Assembly (NCBI GenBank): GCA_944470555.2
Contig: OX104127.1
Span: 135,984,786-136,048,785 of the forward strand
Length of the DNA: 64,000 nt
Source: Heterobilharzia americana
Lineage: Eukaryota > Platyhelminthes > Trematoda > Strigeidida > Schistosomatidae
Reading direction: 5' to 3'
Below are positions 46,600 through 58,119 of the stretch, in pieces (the first letter of the stretch is position 1; every line of letters begins with the position of its first letter). The translations under genes and the position numbers were made by a program. The notes beneath the pieces are model-generated. The model did not search any database. It worked only from the letters and a program-made list of their open reading frames with translations, and was not told the origin of the DNA.

Positions 46600-48520
46600 T
46601 ATCTTCTTTCTCATCTATTCAAAATTTGATTAAATAACCTACGCTCTAAGATCTTGCACGTGATTTTTCTATAATTTGCTGAAAGATAGCAGATCCTGGT
46701 TTGACACCAAAGGTTAGGCAAGTTCGCTGGCGAAGATCTCGATGAATATTGACGGCTATCGGCTCTCTGGAAGTCGTTTCGATTTCGCTTTGACGATATG
46801 CATCTGCAAGATCGATTGTAGCACGTCATTTACCTCCATTCAGTTTGACAAATAAGTTTTCCTGTACGAGCAGAAAGTAAGCATGATTTAAATCAGTGGA
46901 AAAATCCGCACGTAAACGAAAAGAAACATTTACCTTTCGGACAACCCCTGTTGGAGCAACTCACTGAGAATATATAACTAGTTGGAGGACACCCAGTGGC
47001 TCCAATCTGTCAAGTTCATTGTCAACCAAACTTACTGCAGCATTGAGAACTGGACTTTTCCGAAGAAACAATGGCTTGGCATGTGGCTTTAAAGACAAAG
47101 AAACCTGAGTAAATTTATAGCAAGCAAACTGATGCATGTTTCTGAAAGAAGCATTCCAGTAGATATTTTTCAAACATATGAGACGAAACAATATCATGCA
47201 TGGACGCAGTTACATGAGAACATATTGAACTTAAGGGAATATTTAGGATATACAGTTAATGTATCCAATCCAAACTAATCAGATCAAAATCATGACGATT
47301 TGTAAGATAAAATACATCATAGAATTTACGTTCTATAAACTGGACGTGACAGCTAAGTTCACCAACGAGTTTCAGCACATCTCCCGAAGCATTTCAAGCA
47401 GTTGGCTGGATGTGTAAGCATCGAAGTGTGCGCCACGTGCCATGAGAAATCAAGGTTATATCGGAGGCTGTATCAAGCTGGAAATAAACAGATTAACATA
47501 TTTTGTTTTAGAATGAACAATTTGCAAATGATTTACAAATACTAGAGATCAGCATGAATGGTTTCTAACTACTCAAGTTGTTTAGTAGTAGTATCTTTCG
47601 CTATTCCATGACACTTTTGTGTCAAACATAACACCTTGTGATGTCGGTTGACTGGTTTCCAGAGGAAACCATGTTGACACTACAGTTGGGCAATTACTCA
47701 GTCGTGAAAAATGTAGAGTGGAGCCTGCAATTTGTTAATCATTTGCAAATTGTCCATTCTTGTTTAAGTATACCGGTCTATGCAAGTCAGCTAACCAACC
47801 AGTCTATGAACTAAATTTGTCCGGCCACTAGATCACTCTTATCTAGCTGGCGAAATACTACAGATCAGTCTGCTCAAGTTTTTCAGTAGTTCCTAAAGTC
47901 AATCTTGAAAATCTCGAAAATGCTTTGAAGTTGACTGCAGGATGAGTTGCTTTTACAAAACGGACATTTAGTCTTCATTGGAGAATTGCTCTTTCAAGGA
48001 CAATAATATTTTTTGTGCCCAAAACAATGACACTGTCAGCTTTGTGCTTTCTAAATGGATAGGATTTAACAAAATGCTATGAACCACAATACTAACGAAT
48101 TGAAGGAGGTTTACTTGGTGAATGTGACTGACCTTTGGTGCATTCGGCTGAAGACTGAAGAGATTTTACTGCATTAACTGTAAAACAATTCAGGAAGTTG
48201 AGATTTACACTCTAGCATAGCTTAATCATCCTTCAAGTTGAATAGGCCTTGACATCCTGTTGTCATCATATGCAAAGTTATTTTGGGATCTTGTTCATTA
48301 CGTGATAAGATTTTGGTTTGAACATCAGAGTATCCAGGGTTCTTCAGACCACAGATGAAAACTAGACATGTAAAGTGGTCAGATGTCATTTCGTCGATTT
48401 TGAATAGCTTACATTCACGATTGACTTTACCAGCATATGTCATTATAATCGTCGAAAGGTAGTTTGGATAACTGAAAACATTGATATCGAATGTTAAATA
48501 AACAGGATTGCTCACCAAAC
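46600..48520 (-). mobile_element. Ty3/gypsy LTR retrotransposon remnant (gag-protease-RT)
   Basis: Order on the minus strand: a gag segment (48518-48222), a decayed zinc-knuckle region (about 48130-48000, YCGSWHFVKSYPF), an aspartic protease (about 47515-47390, FISSLDTASDITLIS), a linker (DFDLISLDWIH) and RT (47110-46640, PVLNAAVSLVDNELDRLEPLGV, IDLADAYRQSEIE, FGVKPGSAIFQQ). RNase H, integrase and LTRs are not seen. Stops and frame changes throughout; inactive. Confidence 0.85.
48222..48518 (-). pseudogene. gypsy-type gag remnant
   Basis: About 98 codons: KIDEMTSDHFTCLVFICGLK, then QTKILSRNEQDPKITLHMM and CQGLFNLKDD. This matches the gag C-terminal half of Ty3/gypsy elements of this type (F.CL.F.CGL...I...LL...EQDP.ITL). 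The zinc knuckle follows in another frame, with the first Cys and the CCHC spacing lost. Confidence 0.75.
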
Positions 48521-48689
48521 ATTTGAGATGAAATATTGACAGTTATGGGATTTCTTTATGCTTTATAATAGCTTATTTTCTCATGTAGCAATTTTTTCTC
48601 CTTCCGAAGCGTATTTATTTGTCCCCATTATCACTCTTACTGGTCAATAAAATGATTCTTTCTCTCTTATAGTTCATATTCCATATCGT

Positions 48690-48830
48690 AAGCCACGAGA
48701 CCTCATAGTCATAGACTGGATCCCTAGCAGGTGCATTAGTGCTCACTGCTAAGACGAAATGCCTGTGAAGTGCTCTCAATATTTCTACAGCTAATGTCAG
48801 TTCACGCTGTATACCAACTTGAAATCAATA
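48690..48830 (+). mobile_element. SINE family B, very degenerate
   Basis: gactggatccctagcaggtg, ctcactgctaagacgaaatg, agtgctctcaatatttctac and accaacttgaaatcaataag follow the family order with large losses. Confidence 0.4.
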
Positions 48831-48834
48831 AGAC

Positions 48835-49240
48835 CTCACAAATTTTCAAACTGGAAAGAGCATTCTCTTGTCAACTGCTGGCCAGAACGATGTTTGAAAC
48901 ATACTACTTTCCTCTTCAAAACAAAGTTCTTATTGTTTCGGTGAATGTATTTGAGGTTGGACAAAATTCCAGGACACTATTGGTGTACTATTAATTGGTG
49001 TGTTTCATGGTATTTTCCCTTCTATTATTTACAGTTTACCGTTTTGATATGTTGACTTTAGCTACAATGTATATTTGTTGATCGTTTCTTTCTGTTATGC
49101 TTTATTCTTTTTGTGTTGAAATTTTTTCTCTCTTCTTGTCTCTCCATTTGTTTGTGACGTCAGCAGCTACTGTGACTTTACTTTCTTTTAGACAATGAAC
49201 TGACACAATTGACCGAATTGTTCATAAATGAAAACTGAAT
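48835..49240. other. no gene recognised
   Basis: T-rich tract with no clear feature. Confidence 0.4.
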
Positions 49241-49253
49241 ACACACTTACTCA

Positions 49254-50623
49254 ATGATTTTTATTTATATTTATTTTTCCACTGCGTTCCTAGTGGAACA
49301 TAGGGCTTCAGTAGCGTGCCGCCACTTCATTCTCTTCTCTGCAATCTTTTCAACCCGGCTCCATGGCTGCCAATGAGCTTTCGTTTCTTCCTCACACGAT
49401 CTCCCCATATCACCCTTGGACGCTCAACTCGTCGTTTCCAATTCAGGTTCCACTTGAGGGTCTGGTTTGGCCTGGTGCGGACTGTCCCCACTCGGTCTTA
49501 TCAATGCATGTCCAATCCAATCCATCTTCACTTTCTTCAACTGCATATTTGCTGGGCGATGGGTTCTTGGTTGGATGGTTCGTTGCCAGGTCAGAGTTCC
49601 CTGTTCCTTATTCTTTCTAACCATCTGATCTTCAGTATCGAGCGTAGGCAGGAGCTATTGATGATGCATGTCTGTAGTTTGTTGGGAATGCTTTTCGTGA
49701 TGCGCCAAGTCTCTCAACCATCACACAGAAGCACTGGTTTACTCGACTAAATTAGTGTTGAAAATCCGAATCATGTTCACGCTTTATGCTGAGTGCAGTA
49801 GATCTCCACACTGATTCCAGATTAATGGAAGAAGGCTTGTCTTGCTGTCTTTTCAATCCTGGATGGCACTGACATCCTCATGTGTGCTGCCGCTTGTAGT
49901 TGAAACGATGCTGCCTAGGTAGATGGGTAGGTGAGAGAGACTACTTCCTTCAGGTTTCTTCCGTTGATGGTGATTGCAGCTTGTTGTTGGTTGAATAACT
50001 TCACCTTAGACTTCTCTACATTTACCTGAAGGAAGTCACGTCTTCCTTCGCGGCCCTGCCCTGCCCTGTCCTGCCTCCTCTGTCAACTTCTTACTTTTCA
50101 CCTGTACATCTTCGACTTTGTCAGACAAGACATTAGACGTAAATCGTCATTGTTGGCGAACTCCGAATCTTCTCCTGGGGTATTTTCATCGGTCTTCATA
50201 AACAGCGTATGCTCATCTTCTCACAGCTCCTCACAGTTTCTTCCATCATCCACTCCACTCCACTCCACTCCAGTCAACCACAATCAGGAAGATCATCGGT
50301 AATAGTAGGTAGCAACCCTGTCTTACTCCTCTTTCCTGTCTTCACTTCAAAGGCATCACTGAGCTTTCCATTGTGAATCACTTGGCTGGCATGTAGCCTC
50401 ATCATATAGTATAGCATATGGCTGTTGAATGAGGTTGATAAAGGTTTTTGGCACTAAAACTGTAGTGTTGAAGCAGCTGCCACATAGCTTGTCGGTTGAC
50501 GCCTTGATCGAAAGCCTTTTCAAATTCGATGAAGTTGAGATAAGGTAGAGAGTTGACTGTCATTCTATTCTCTGTTCTATAAGGTTTCTTTGCGTTGCAA
50601 CTTGATCCGCACATGATTTGTTT
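49254..50623 (-). mobile_element. RTE-clade copy, 5'-truncated, with target-site duplication
   Basis: About 1.4 kb from the 3' end (gcgttcctagtggaacatag, reverse) to RT motif A. The direct repeat acttactca (49245-49253 and 50624-50632) frames it. It carries the ccactccactccactccac expansion near 50250 and ctgccctgccctgtcctgcc near 50060. Frames broken throughout. Confidence 0.88.
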
Positions 50624-50634
50624 ACTTACTCAGT

Positions 50635-51365
50635 GGTGTGCATCTCAAATTGTAACTCGTAGGATACCTTCCCAGTTTTCCGCCTAGTAGAATCTTTGGA
50701 TATATACTGCCAATCGACAATGGTATTGTGAAATCAATCAACAGTGTTGTCTGCATGCTACGTAGACGTGTGCTAAACAGAAAATGCCTATTTCGATCTT
50801 TTGAGTTGGAGCCTAATAAGTGGTGTATCAGAATAGATTTGGATCAGAAAGAGTCGAATGGTTCAGAGGACACCACGATAAAATCTCATGAATAAATCAT
50901 ACCTAGGTAGATAATTTCCAACCAAACTGATAATGTTGTAAACACTTGCCTTGGTTCCAAAAACATTGTCGACTGCTTTTTTGTACTGAAAGCTTGTTTG
51001 TAGAATATTTTACCGTTTACCCTGTTGTAAAATAACATAGATATTTGTGAGAGTGGAAATGTTTTCAGTAAATGGTTATCATATTTGAGTGTGAAACACG
51101 TAGTGTCAGAAGAATTCCAAAACACTAAACAGAAACCATAGCTTTAAATGTCTATGTTGATGATTTACTTAACGTGAAAACATAAAAACCTAAGTATTGT
51201 ACTACAAAACGTTTCATCATCCTTTTTCGAGAACCAAATATTGTATTACTTGCCAATTACCTCTCTAAGCACCATTATAAGAAGTATGATGTTGAATTTA
51301 ATTTAGTATAGTTTCATGCCTTCTTGGTTAAGATAATTCAATAAGTACTATAACGTTATAATATC
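50635..51365. other. no gene recognised
   Basis: AT-rich; nothing recognised. Confidence 0.45.
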
Positions 51366-51369
51366 GCCT

Positions 51370-51605
51370 ACATTTTTCAAGTTGGTATTCATCATGGGCT
51401 GACATCAGTTGAGGGAGTATCGGGAACCTGGGGGCATTGGACAGCTGTTTCGTCCTAGTATGAGACTCCTCATGGGCGCGCACTGTTGAGGAGTCCCGTA
51501 CTGGGGCGAAACAGCATCCCAGTGCTCTCAGAATTCCAGTGTTTTTCCAACTGATGTCAGTCTATGATGAATACTAACCTGAAATGAATAAATCCCGAAA
51601 AACCT
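51370..51605. mobile_element. SINE family B foldback dimer
   Basis: 51370-51470 is ribozyme plus tail in minus orientation and 51470-51600 is the same in plus orientation, joined at gggcgcgcac. tRNA-like heads are gone. Both ribozymes have lost the first core base (ATGAGGA and TTGAGGA). Confidence 0.75.
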
Positions 51606-51970
51606 CAAAATGAACCAACATAGTGCTCATTAGTGACTAGATTTGAGAGGTGATTCCCGAAGTTCCAATGAGAAGTCGTGACTGATGGGGCAAACCTGGT
51701 GGACGTGAGGACAGCTACCCAACGATGACATTATATAATGGTTGAGTTATGGACGTTTGAACTCCGATCAAATGGCCAATGGTAATGTGCTGGTCACGGA
51801 ACCCGAAGGTCCTGGGTTCGATCCCTGGCAAGGTCATGGGTGCGCACTGCTTAGGGGTTCCATACTAATACGAAACAGCTGTTCACTGCTCTTAAGTTTT
51901 CAATGTTCATCCGACCGATGTCAGCCCATGATGAATAGCAACTCGGAAAATCACTAAATCTCCACAAACA
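51605..51970 (+). mobile_element. SINE family B with long leader, ribozyme degenerate
   Basis: Leader shared with 32010 (tttgagaggtgattcccgaa; ggcaaacctggtggacgtga), head (ggccaatggtaatgtgctgg; gggttcgatccctgg), broken ribozyme (CTTAGGG) and tail (ccgatgtcagcccatgatga). Confidence 0.75.
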
Positions 51971-52369
51971 TCTGTTATAGAAAGACAAGTAAAGGAAGAC
52001 GTTATATGTAGTCGGATTTGAGTTAGTTTCTTATTTAACTACACCTACTTTAAAAGACATTCTATATCGGAGATTTCCTGTTATGATGTTTTGCAAACAT
52101 TTTCGTGTGCATTTATCCAACCTATTAGTAACTGTTGGACATATTACAGTTCAAAGGCAATCGCCATTTAGCTGTAAAGTACATCCCTCAGTTTCAAGGC
52201 TATATAGTTCAGTTATGCGTTTGTAATTCATTATGTTGCTTTGCCTCCCTATAAAAGTGCATGATGCTTAAGCCGGACATAAACTGCTGGTAAAGCAGTA
52301 AGCCATTCTTCTTGCATTCAGGAATGACTTCAAATACCATCCCACCATCTACTAAGATAACCAATTACC

Positions 52370-52465
52370 TTTATTTTATACAAAACTATCTTCCGAGACG
52401 AGATACTGAAATCCGACAGGTTATTTCAGCATTTAATACGGTGGCCATTAAAGTCACTCTTGTTC
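52370..52465. repeat. MITE-like element, one half
   Basis: Carries the inner part (ttattttatacaaaactat), caggttatttcagc and one terminal arm (cggtggccattaaagtcac). The other arm is absent or lost. Confidence 0.6.
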
Positions 52466-52564
52466 AATCCAATGAGTGATTCATGAGCTCAATAATCCAC
52501 ACAAGCGCATTTCACATTTGATGGTGAAAATATTGTATAATAGTCAGGTGACATAGTGAAAGTA

Positions 52565-52710
52565 CTGTGACTTTAAAGGCCATCCTAGCCACTGCTGAAA
52601 TAACCAGTCAGGTCTCTGTATTTCGACTGGGAAAGCAATTTTCCATAAAATAAAGAGTCGTAATTGGTTATCTTATCAGTTGTTAGGGTGGCCTTTAATG
52701 TCACTCATAT
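52565..52710. repeat. MITE-like short inverted-repeat element
   Basis: Ends gactttaaaggccatcctag and ttagggtggcctttaatgtc are inverted repeats, with a second inner pair (accagtcag / aattggtta). About 140 bases, no coding capacity. Confidence 0.8.
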
Positions 52711-52959
52711 GAAAGTATACAGTCAAGTAAAGATTAAAAATCATGTTAACAAGTTTATCTTTCATTGTACGTAGAAAGTCTTATCTGAAAACCTCAATAT
52801 ACGCTAATGGATTCTCAAGCAAACTGTAGAACGATAAGAGGTCATTCCTTACATCATGCCACCTGTGGGATTGATAAAAGACTAACTTGACTAAGAGGGT
52901 TTGGATACATGAAACAATTTTGGACAGTACACCTAGTGTGTCTTTAAAAGTTAGCTTTT

Positions 52960-53370
52960 TCTATTTTTATACTGCGTGATGACTGAAGATGAAATGGAAA
53001 TTTGGCCCGCTACCGGATTCCAGCCAGCCTCCAGCAGGTTTCCAGGCCCCATGCTCTATCAACTGAGTTACGAGGTCCGATTGCTGACTACATTTTTATT
53101 TCACTTCAATCACCAAGGTGGATTTGCCCTACTATCATGTGAATTCGTCGTGATGCGTTACCACCGCTTTATCGTATTCACACTGACTGCCTAGTCAAGA
53201 CTTCTCATCTCAATCCAAATGTAACTGAATTCGAGAGGACGGGGAGCATCATACTGATTATCATTTTGACTATCTAAGATAGCCGTAGTTTGGTAGACTA
53301 GTATTTATACTGGATGATGATTGAAGGTGAGATGAAAATTTGGATCGTGGCCGGGTTTTTCTATTCAACC
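52960..53370 (-). repeat. tRNA-derived repeat family C
   Basis: Minus strand: 3' part (accttcaatcatcatccagt), leader (gtgtgaatacgataaagcgg; caccttggtgattgaagtga) and tRNA-like block (tcgtaactcagttgatagag; B-box region altered). The order shows the unit can repeat end to end. Confidence 0.7.
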
Positions 53371-53384
53371 GCCAGAAATTTTGT

Positions 53385-54055
53385 CATATACCTAGAATGT
53401 GACATGAGTACGCGATAGAAGTAATTCACATGTTATCAGTAAAGTGTCGAGTGAGGTAAGAAGCTCCAACTGGTTTTGAATTTATGTTGACTGAAATACC
53501 CCGAATATCTATCGTGTATTTCAAGATGGCAGAAACACTAATACAAGCGGGACAATTCAAAGCATCCTATTGTCTGTTGTTATAACCAAGTGTGACAAAA
53601 CTTAAGCCTTCAGGTTGCAATGATTAGAATGAGTGCTGATGAGGGGTTGAGTAGAGTAATAAATTTTTCCCAATCAAACAAATCCAGACGTTCTTTTCTC
53701 GCTTTTTAATGTTATACTTCTATAATTATTTGTTCGCGACTGTTGCTCCTAAATCCCTCTTTTTAACCTCACAGAGTAACTACAAAAACCACCTTCCAAA
53801 AAACCCTTTTTTTTTATTTTGACTGGAAAGTCAGTCTTGTTGTAAAATACAAAATACAAGTTAGTCATTTTAATAGCTGTTGACTTCTCCATTGTTTTGT
53901 TTGTCAAGAAATATGATACCTTAGTGACTCACCACTGTGATTTGGTCTTCACAGGTCAGTCAGGTGCCCTGACCTATCATCCATTTACATTTTTTTCAAC
54001 CTCAAAAGTTAGCTACATTTCAAAATAAGTAATATGACTTCCCACTTAAAGACAC
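53385..54055. other. no gene recognised
   Basis: AT-rich; nothing recognised. Confidence 0.45.
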
Positions 54056-54059
54056 AAAA

Positions 54060-54235
54060 GAGAGTCATATGAGTGACTTTAAAGGTCACCTTGCCCCTTC
54101 CTAAGGACTGTAGAGATAAACCAGTTACACTTCTCTATTCTATAAAAAACTACCTTACCAGCCTAAACACTGAAACTTGATTGGTTACTTCGGCAATTGC
54201 TTGGGTGACCTTCAAAGTCACTCGTATGAATGACC
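54060..54235. repeat. MITE-like element with extended ends
   Basis: Ends gagtcatatgagtgacttt and aagtcactcgtatgaatgac are inverted repeats that extend past the family core. The centre carries ctattctataaaaaactacc. Confidence 0.78.
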
Positions 54236-54284
54236 CTGTGATCGACCTACCTTGGTGACGTATTTGAGAAATTCTAAAGCCAAC

Positions 54285-54530
54285 TCCGGAGTGATTTTAA
54301 AGGCCACCCTAGCAACTGCCAAATTAACCAATCAAATGTCAGAATTTTGTCCTAAAAGGTAGCTTTTATAGAACGGAACGTGATTGGTTATCCACCCCAA
54401 CTCTGATACCTGGTAAAAAATAACCAACCAGGTTTATTATTTTATTAGAAAGACTATCCTCCGTCAAAATAAAGAAACCTTAGCGGTTATTTCAGTCATT
54501 GCTGAGCTGACCCTTAAAAAATGTTAGTTA
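54285..54530. repeat. one MITE-like element and an adjacent half
   Basis: 54285-54400 has the left arm gattttaaaggccacccta and an eroded right arm. 54430-54530 is a second copy with only the inner part and a decayed right arm (tgctgagctgacccttaa). Confidence 0.6.
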
Positions 54531-54559
54531 ATTCAGGTTTAAGATGAAAAAAGGTCAGC

Positions 54560-54935
54560 GGCGGCCAGAGTAAAATACGGTACTATTGCATGAAATTTTT
54601 GACTGTTGATCTGAGCTGTATAGGGAGATGCAAACTTCTTGGCTAGGGTTTGGGTAACCACAGAGACCAGGGGTTGGAGACTACGTGACATGGCTCAGAG
54701 TCGATCTCACTGAGTCATATGTAGCCATACATTATCATCCTAATCGTCTTGCTAAATCCAGTATTTTCTTGTCTCTCCTTGTTATCCTATCACTACTTTC
54801 TATCACTTTTGACTGCTTTCTTGTCAATTTCTTTACTTTTCGTCGTTATGCTTTGTCGCTTGGCGTAATTATATGAGATGTGGCAACTTGGAACTTTACA
54901 CAGTAACTTTGCTATTGTCTGACTTTTAAGACGAC
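54560..54935 (+). mobile_element. diverged CR1-like 3' end
   Basis: The order of landmarks (ttgactgttgatctgagctg, ttgggtaaccac, gttggagactacgtgacatggc, catacattatcatcctaatc, gagatgtggcaacttgg, acacagtaac) follows that of the 12120-12450 copy with many substitutions. No coding capacity. Confidence 0.65.
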
Positions 54936-54939
54936 TACC

Positions 54940-55700
54940 AACATTACTTCCGTGATAGCACTATCTATCACTGTAATAAACTTCAATAGAAGTGAATAAA
55001 TACTACGCCTTGAGTCAGTCATTTTTTGCACATCTAGGGGATTTTTGAGTTATGTACTCCAAGCTGGTTGCTTCAAAAAACAAGTATACTTGCCCCATAA
55101 ACACTAAAAATCACCCCATCATACATCTGAATAGTTGTCCCATCTTAGAAATGAGCAACATAGGGTTACAAAGGAAGTCAAGTCTCGCTAGACTCTACGC
55201 TGTCATGTGCTTATGTCACATGATTGTCGAAGATCTAGATTATGATGTATTACTACTTACCATGGGAAGATAACTTAAACGTAAACATAAAATGAACCAT
55301 TTCTCAAGGAACTAGGACAGTTTTGAACGTCAACCTGCATTTCCTATCTAATCCGATAAATAGTCTCAAAGGATAGGAATCATGTATATATGCATAAGTA
55401 GAAACCTGGAGGTCGCTTATATAAATCCTCATGACAGACAGCAAGTCGTAAAATATGCTGCTGTAGGCACAGAGTTCACAGAGTTAGAAAGAATATTCAA
55501 GTATTATGAACTGATATTTGTCCATGGAAGTACGATTGTTTGGCCTGTTCAATAAATTTTAAGTAGAAGTTAAAATTGATCATTTTCATAATCCGTTATT
55601 GTTATTTACTAACCTGTAGGCAGGACTGTTACCTTTGATGTTAACACGAAAAGTCACTTTCTTACCAGTAGACATTTCCTGTCACATTCAGAAAACAGAT
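54940..55700. other. no gene recognised
   Basis: A 73-codon frame at 55052-55273 lacks splice or domain support. Confidence 0.4.
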
Positions 55701-55704
55701 GTGT

Positions 55705-55770
55705 AGTCATCAAGAGTGACTTCAAAGCTATCTAAAGAACTACTGAGATAGCCAATTATGTTTCATTCAG
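55705..55770. repeat. MITE-like element, left arm only
   Basis: agagtgacttcaaagctatc, followed by actgagatagccaattatg, resembles the left arm and inner block of the family; eroded. Confidence 0.35.
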
Positions 55771-56449
55771 TTAGTGTTGCTTCATGTGTGTGGCGGCCTG
55801 TTTGAACTTGGGCTACCAAATTTATCCATTGGACGTTTTTCATCAAATTATTTTCTTTCAACTTGTTTTAATCATTTAAATATGTCCTTTGAACGTATCA
55901 TGTACTCTGGCACATTTTTAAACTGTTTTCAACTCTGCGTTTCTCAAGTCAATAACAAAGTAGAGGGGAAATGTTAAGTCATATGAAAATGGACTTTTCG
56001 GTGGAAAAAAAGTATATTGTATTTCTGTCCGTCAGATACTTAGCTTGAGTTACAGATTTTTGTACCACCTGAATGAATTACCATGACAAAAATTACGTTT
56101 GGATTTCTGCTGAATCTTCATTATGGACCGGATGCATATCCAGAACCAGCTGGCTTTTCCACATTATTGCCTTGAATACTGTTATTATTAACATCATTCC
56201 GATGCAATAACCGTTTCGTCTGGAAGTATTGTTCTGGGAATGAACTTGTAAGGAAATTACATACTGAAAACTTCATACTGTTATACATATTGTTCGGAAT
56301 AAAACGATTATTATTATCCCCAGTAGTTGCTAAGATGACCCTTAGAGTCGATCATCGTCAATGACACATGGTCTTTTGAAATTACTGCTTGAGTTGAATA
56401 GTTGAACTCAATGTCCAGGGATTTTTGATGACTCGTCTTGTCTTCCCAA

Positions 56450-56880
56450 TTGAAACAGTTTCATGTTTCATGCAGCGAAATCTGCATATGACGGTGTGGA
56501 ACGTGGGGATGGGAAAGGAACTTGAGAATGGTTGAACACCTGGAGGTAGTTTGACAGCTCAGTGGACAGGGAGCTGGCGATGTAGCAGTTGTGGAGAGAG
56601 AAACTTGGAATAAACGAAGATCGGCTGTGAAGTTGACTAACCTACCTCGACGAGCACTTCCCACTTTGGATGAGGACTATCAGAAGCAGTTGCTGGCTTC
56701 ACAGTTCACCAAAAGTGTCCCAATTGCCATCGCCTAGCAGTCACGACTGGTGAACGCATCCTAAACCATGGTTATTAGTGAGCTGACCAAGGTGACCAGA
56801 CAGCTAATGGGTACAGCAGTAGCTCCGGTGGAGTCACCAAAGATAAATAATTGTAGGGAAGGACATACGGAAACGCAGGA
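56450..56880. other. GC-richer block, possible old retroelement
   Basis: Less AT-rich than its surroundings, with gtggacagggagctggcgat and cagcagtagctccggtggag, but no open frame of note and no recognised domain. It may be a worn retroelement 5' region. Confidence 0.25.
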
Positions 56881-57139
56881 AGGAATGTTTATTATTGACA
56901 TCTTGTAGTAGTCATCAAATATTGTACACGTTTCACTAAAACAGTCATTTGCAAAATGTGCTTCATTTCCGCTTCTGCTTCTATCTTGATTTAACTCTTA
57001 ATACATCTACATTGTCTCTTGCATTCCTCTGGGCAGAATCTCTAGTCATTGCTGGCAATCCTCTATGATTTCTGCTGCCATCTCAACAGCGACCACTACA
57101 CTATGACGCTATAAAATGAGATAAAGATTTCCAAGGTAG

Positions 57140-57500
57140 GTTCGAGGTAGGGACAAACTTTTTGTACACACAAAGTGGATCTGAACTTTCGTGTATTTAA
57201 AGCTTCAACGAACGTAAAAGTATATGCTCTTGACAGCTCCTATACAATGGTCTAAAGACTGTTTTGGGGTCAATCCTGTGACCTGTTTGTATAATGTGTT
57301 TACCTATCAAAGATGACACCTATCTGCCTCCTGTATTTATTGGATTATTTGAATGTAATTGTTTTTCTGACCATTTAGGGAGATGCTCCACCACCTTTGA
57401 CTTCATAGTTCGACTACTCCTCCCAATGTATGTGTCACCATACACACATGTAAATTTGTATACACAGCGGGATGTAACGCAACCATTCTGATAATAAGGA
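57140..57500 (-). mobile_element. Penelope-like GIY-YIG fragment, second family
   Basis: Minus strand reads KFTCVYGDTYIGRSSRTMKS, VVEHLPKWSEKQ, then a stop, then LIGKHIIQTGHRIDPKTVF and DPLCVQK. The Y-x-G...R arrangement and KHI..TGH are conserved. Related to 27720-28270 and 14640-14900. Confidence 0.8.
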
Positions 57501-57769
57501 GCAATAACTTCTGAGGTAAATATACAACACTATGTTAGTGTTGACGTAAGCATTAAAAATATCAATTACTTCAACTACAAATTATCCGTGATGTGTCATC
57601 CCGGCAAACTTTCAAACAACTAAACTGTCAACAGAATGTACTACGTGGGAGAAAACAACACACCTAGCGACTGACATTAAATTTATGATCACAAAGCCTC
57701 CGCATAACAGAACGGCAAATATTTACGCTAATATATGTAATGTGTTTATTATTTTACTTGATAGGAACA

Positions 57770-58115
57770 AGAAATTACTACTACTACTACTACTAGTAAT
57801 AATAACAATGATGATAGTGGCGATAGTAGTTATAGTAATCAACAACTAATAATGACAATAGTAAAAAATAGTGACTGTACACGAAGTAAGAAAATCTTAT
57901 CAATGTTTACACATGAGTACGCAGTAATAATAACAATAATAATAACAATAATAATAATAATAATGACAATAATAATAATCTATTTAAAGGCAAAAACGTG
58001 TAAAGGATATCAAAATAATAAAAATGTGTAAAATATGATACATCTGCCTTAAAAACAGCATAATAATAATAGTAATAATAGTGGTAGTAGTAATAATAAT
58101 AGTAATGATATTAAT
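57770..58115. repeat. trinucleotide-rich simple sequence
   Basis: Runs of act, taa and aat-type triplets (actactactactactactag; aataataataataataatga) broken by short unique pieces. No gene. Confidence 0.85.
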
Positions 58116-58119
58116 AACA

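Noticed and set aside
57770..58115. Triplet-rich tract as a coding repeat
   Set aside because: Units are imperfect, stops occur in all frames, and it behaves as a microsatellite.
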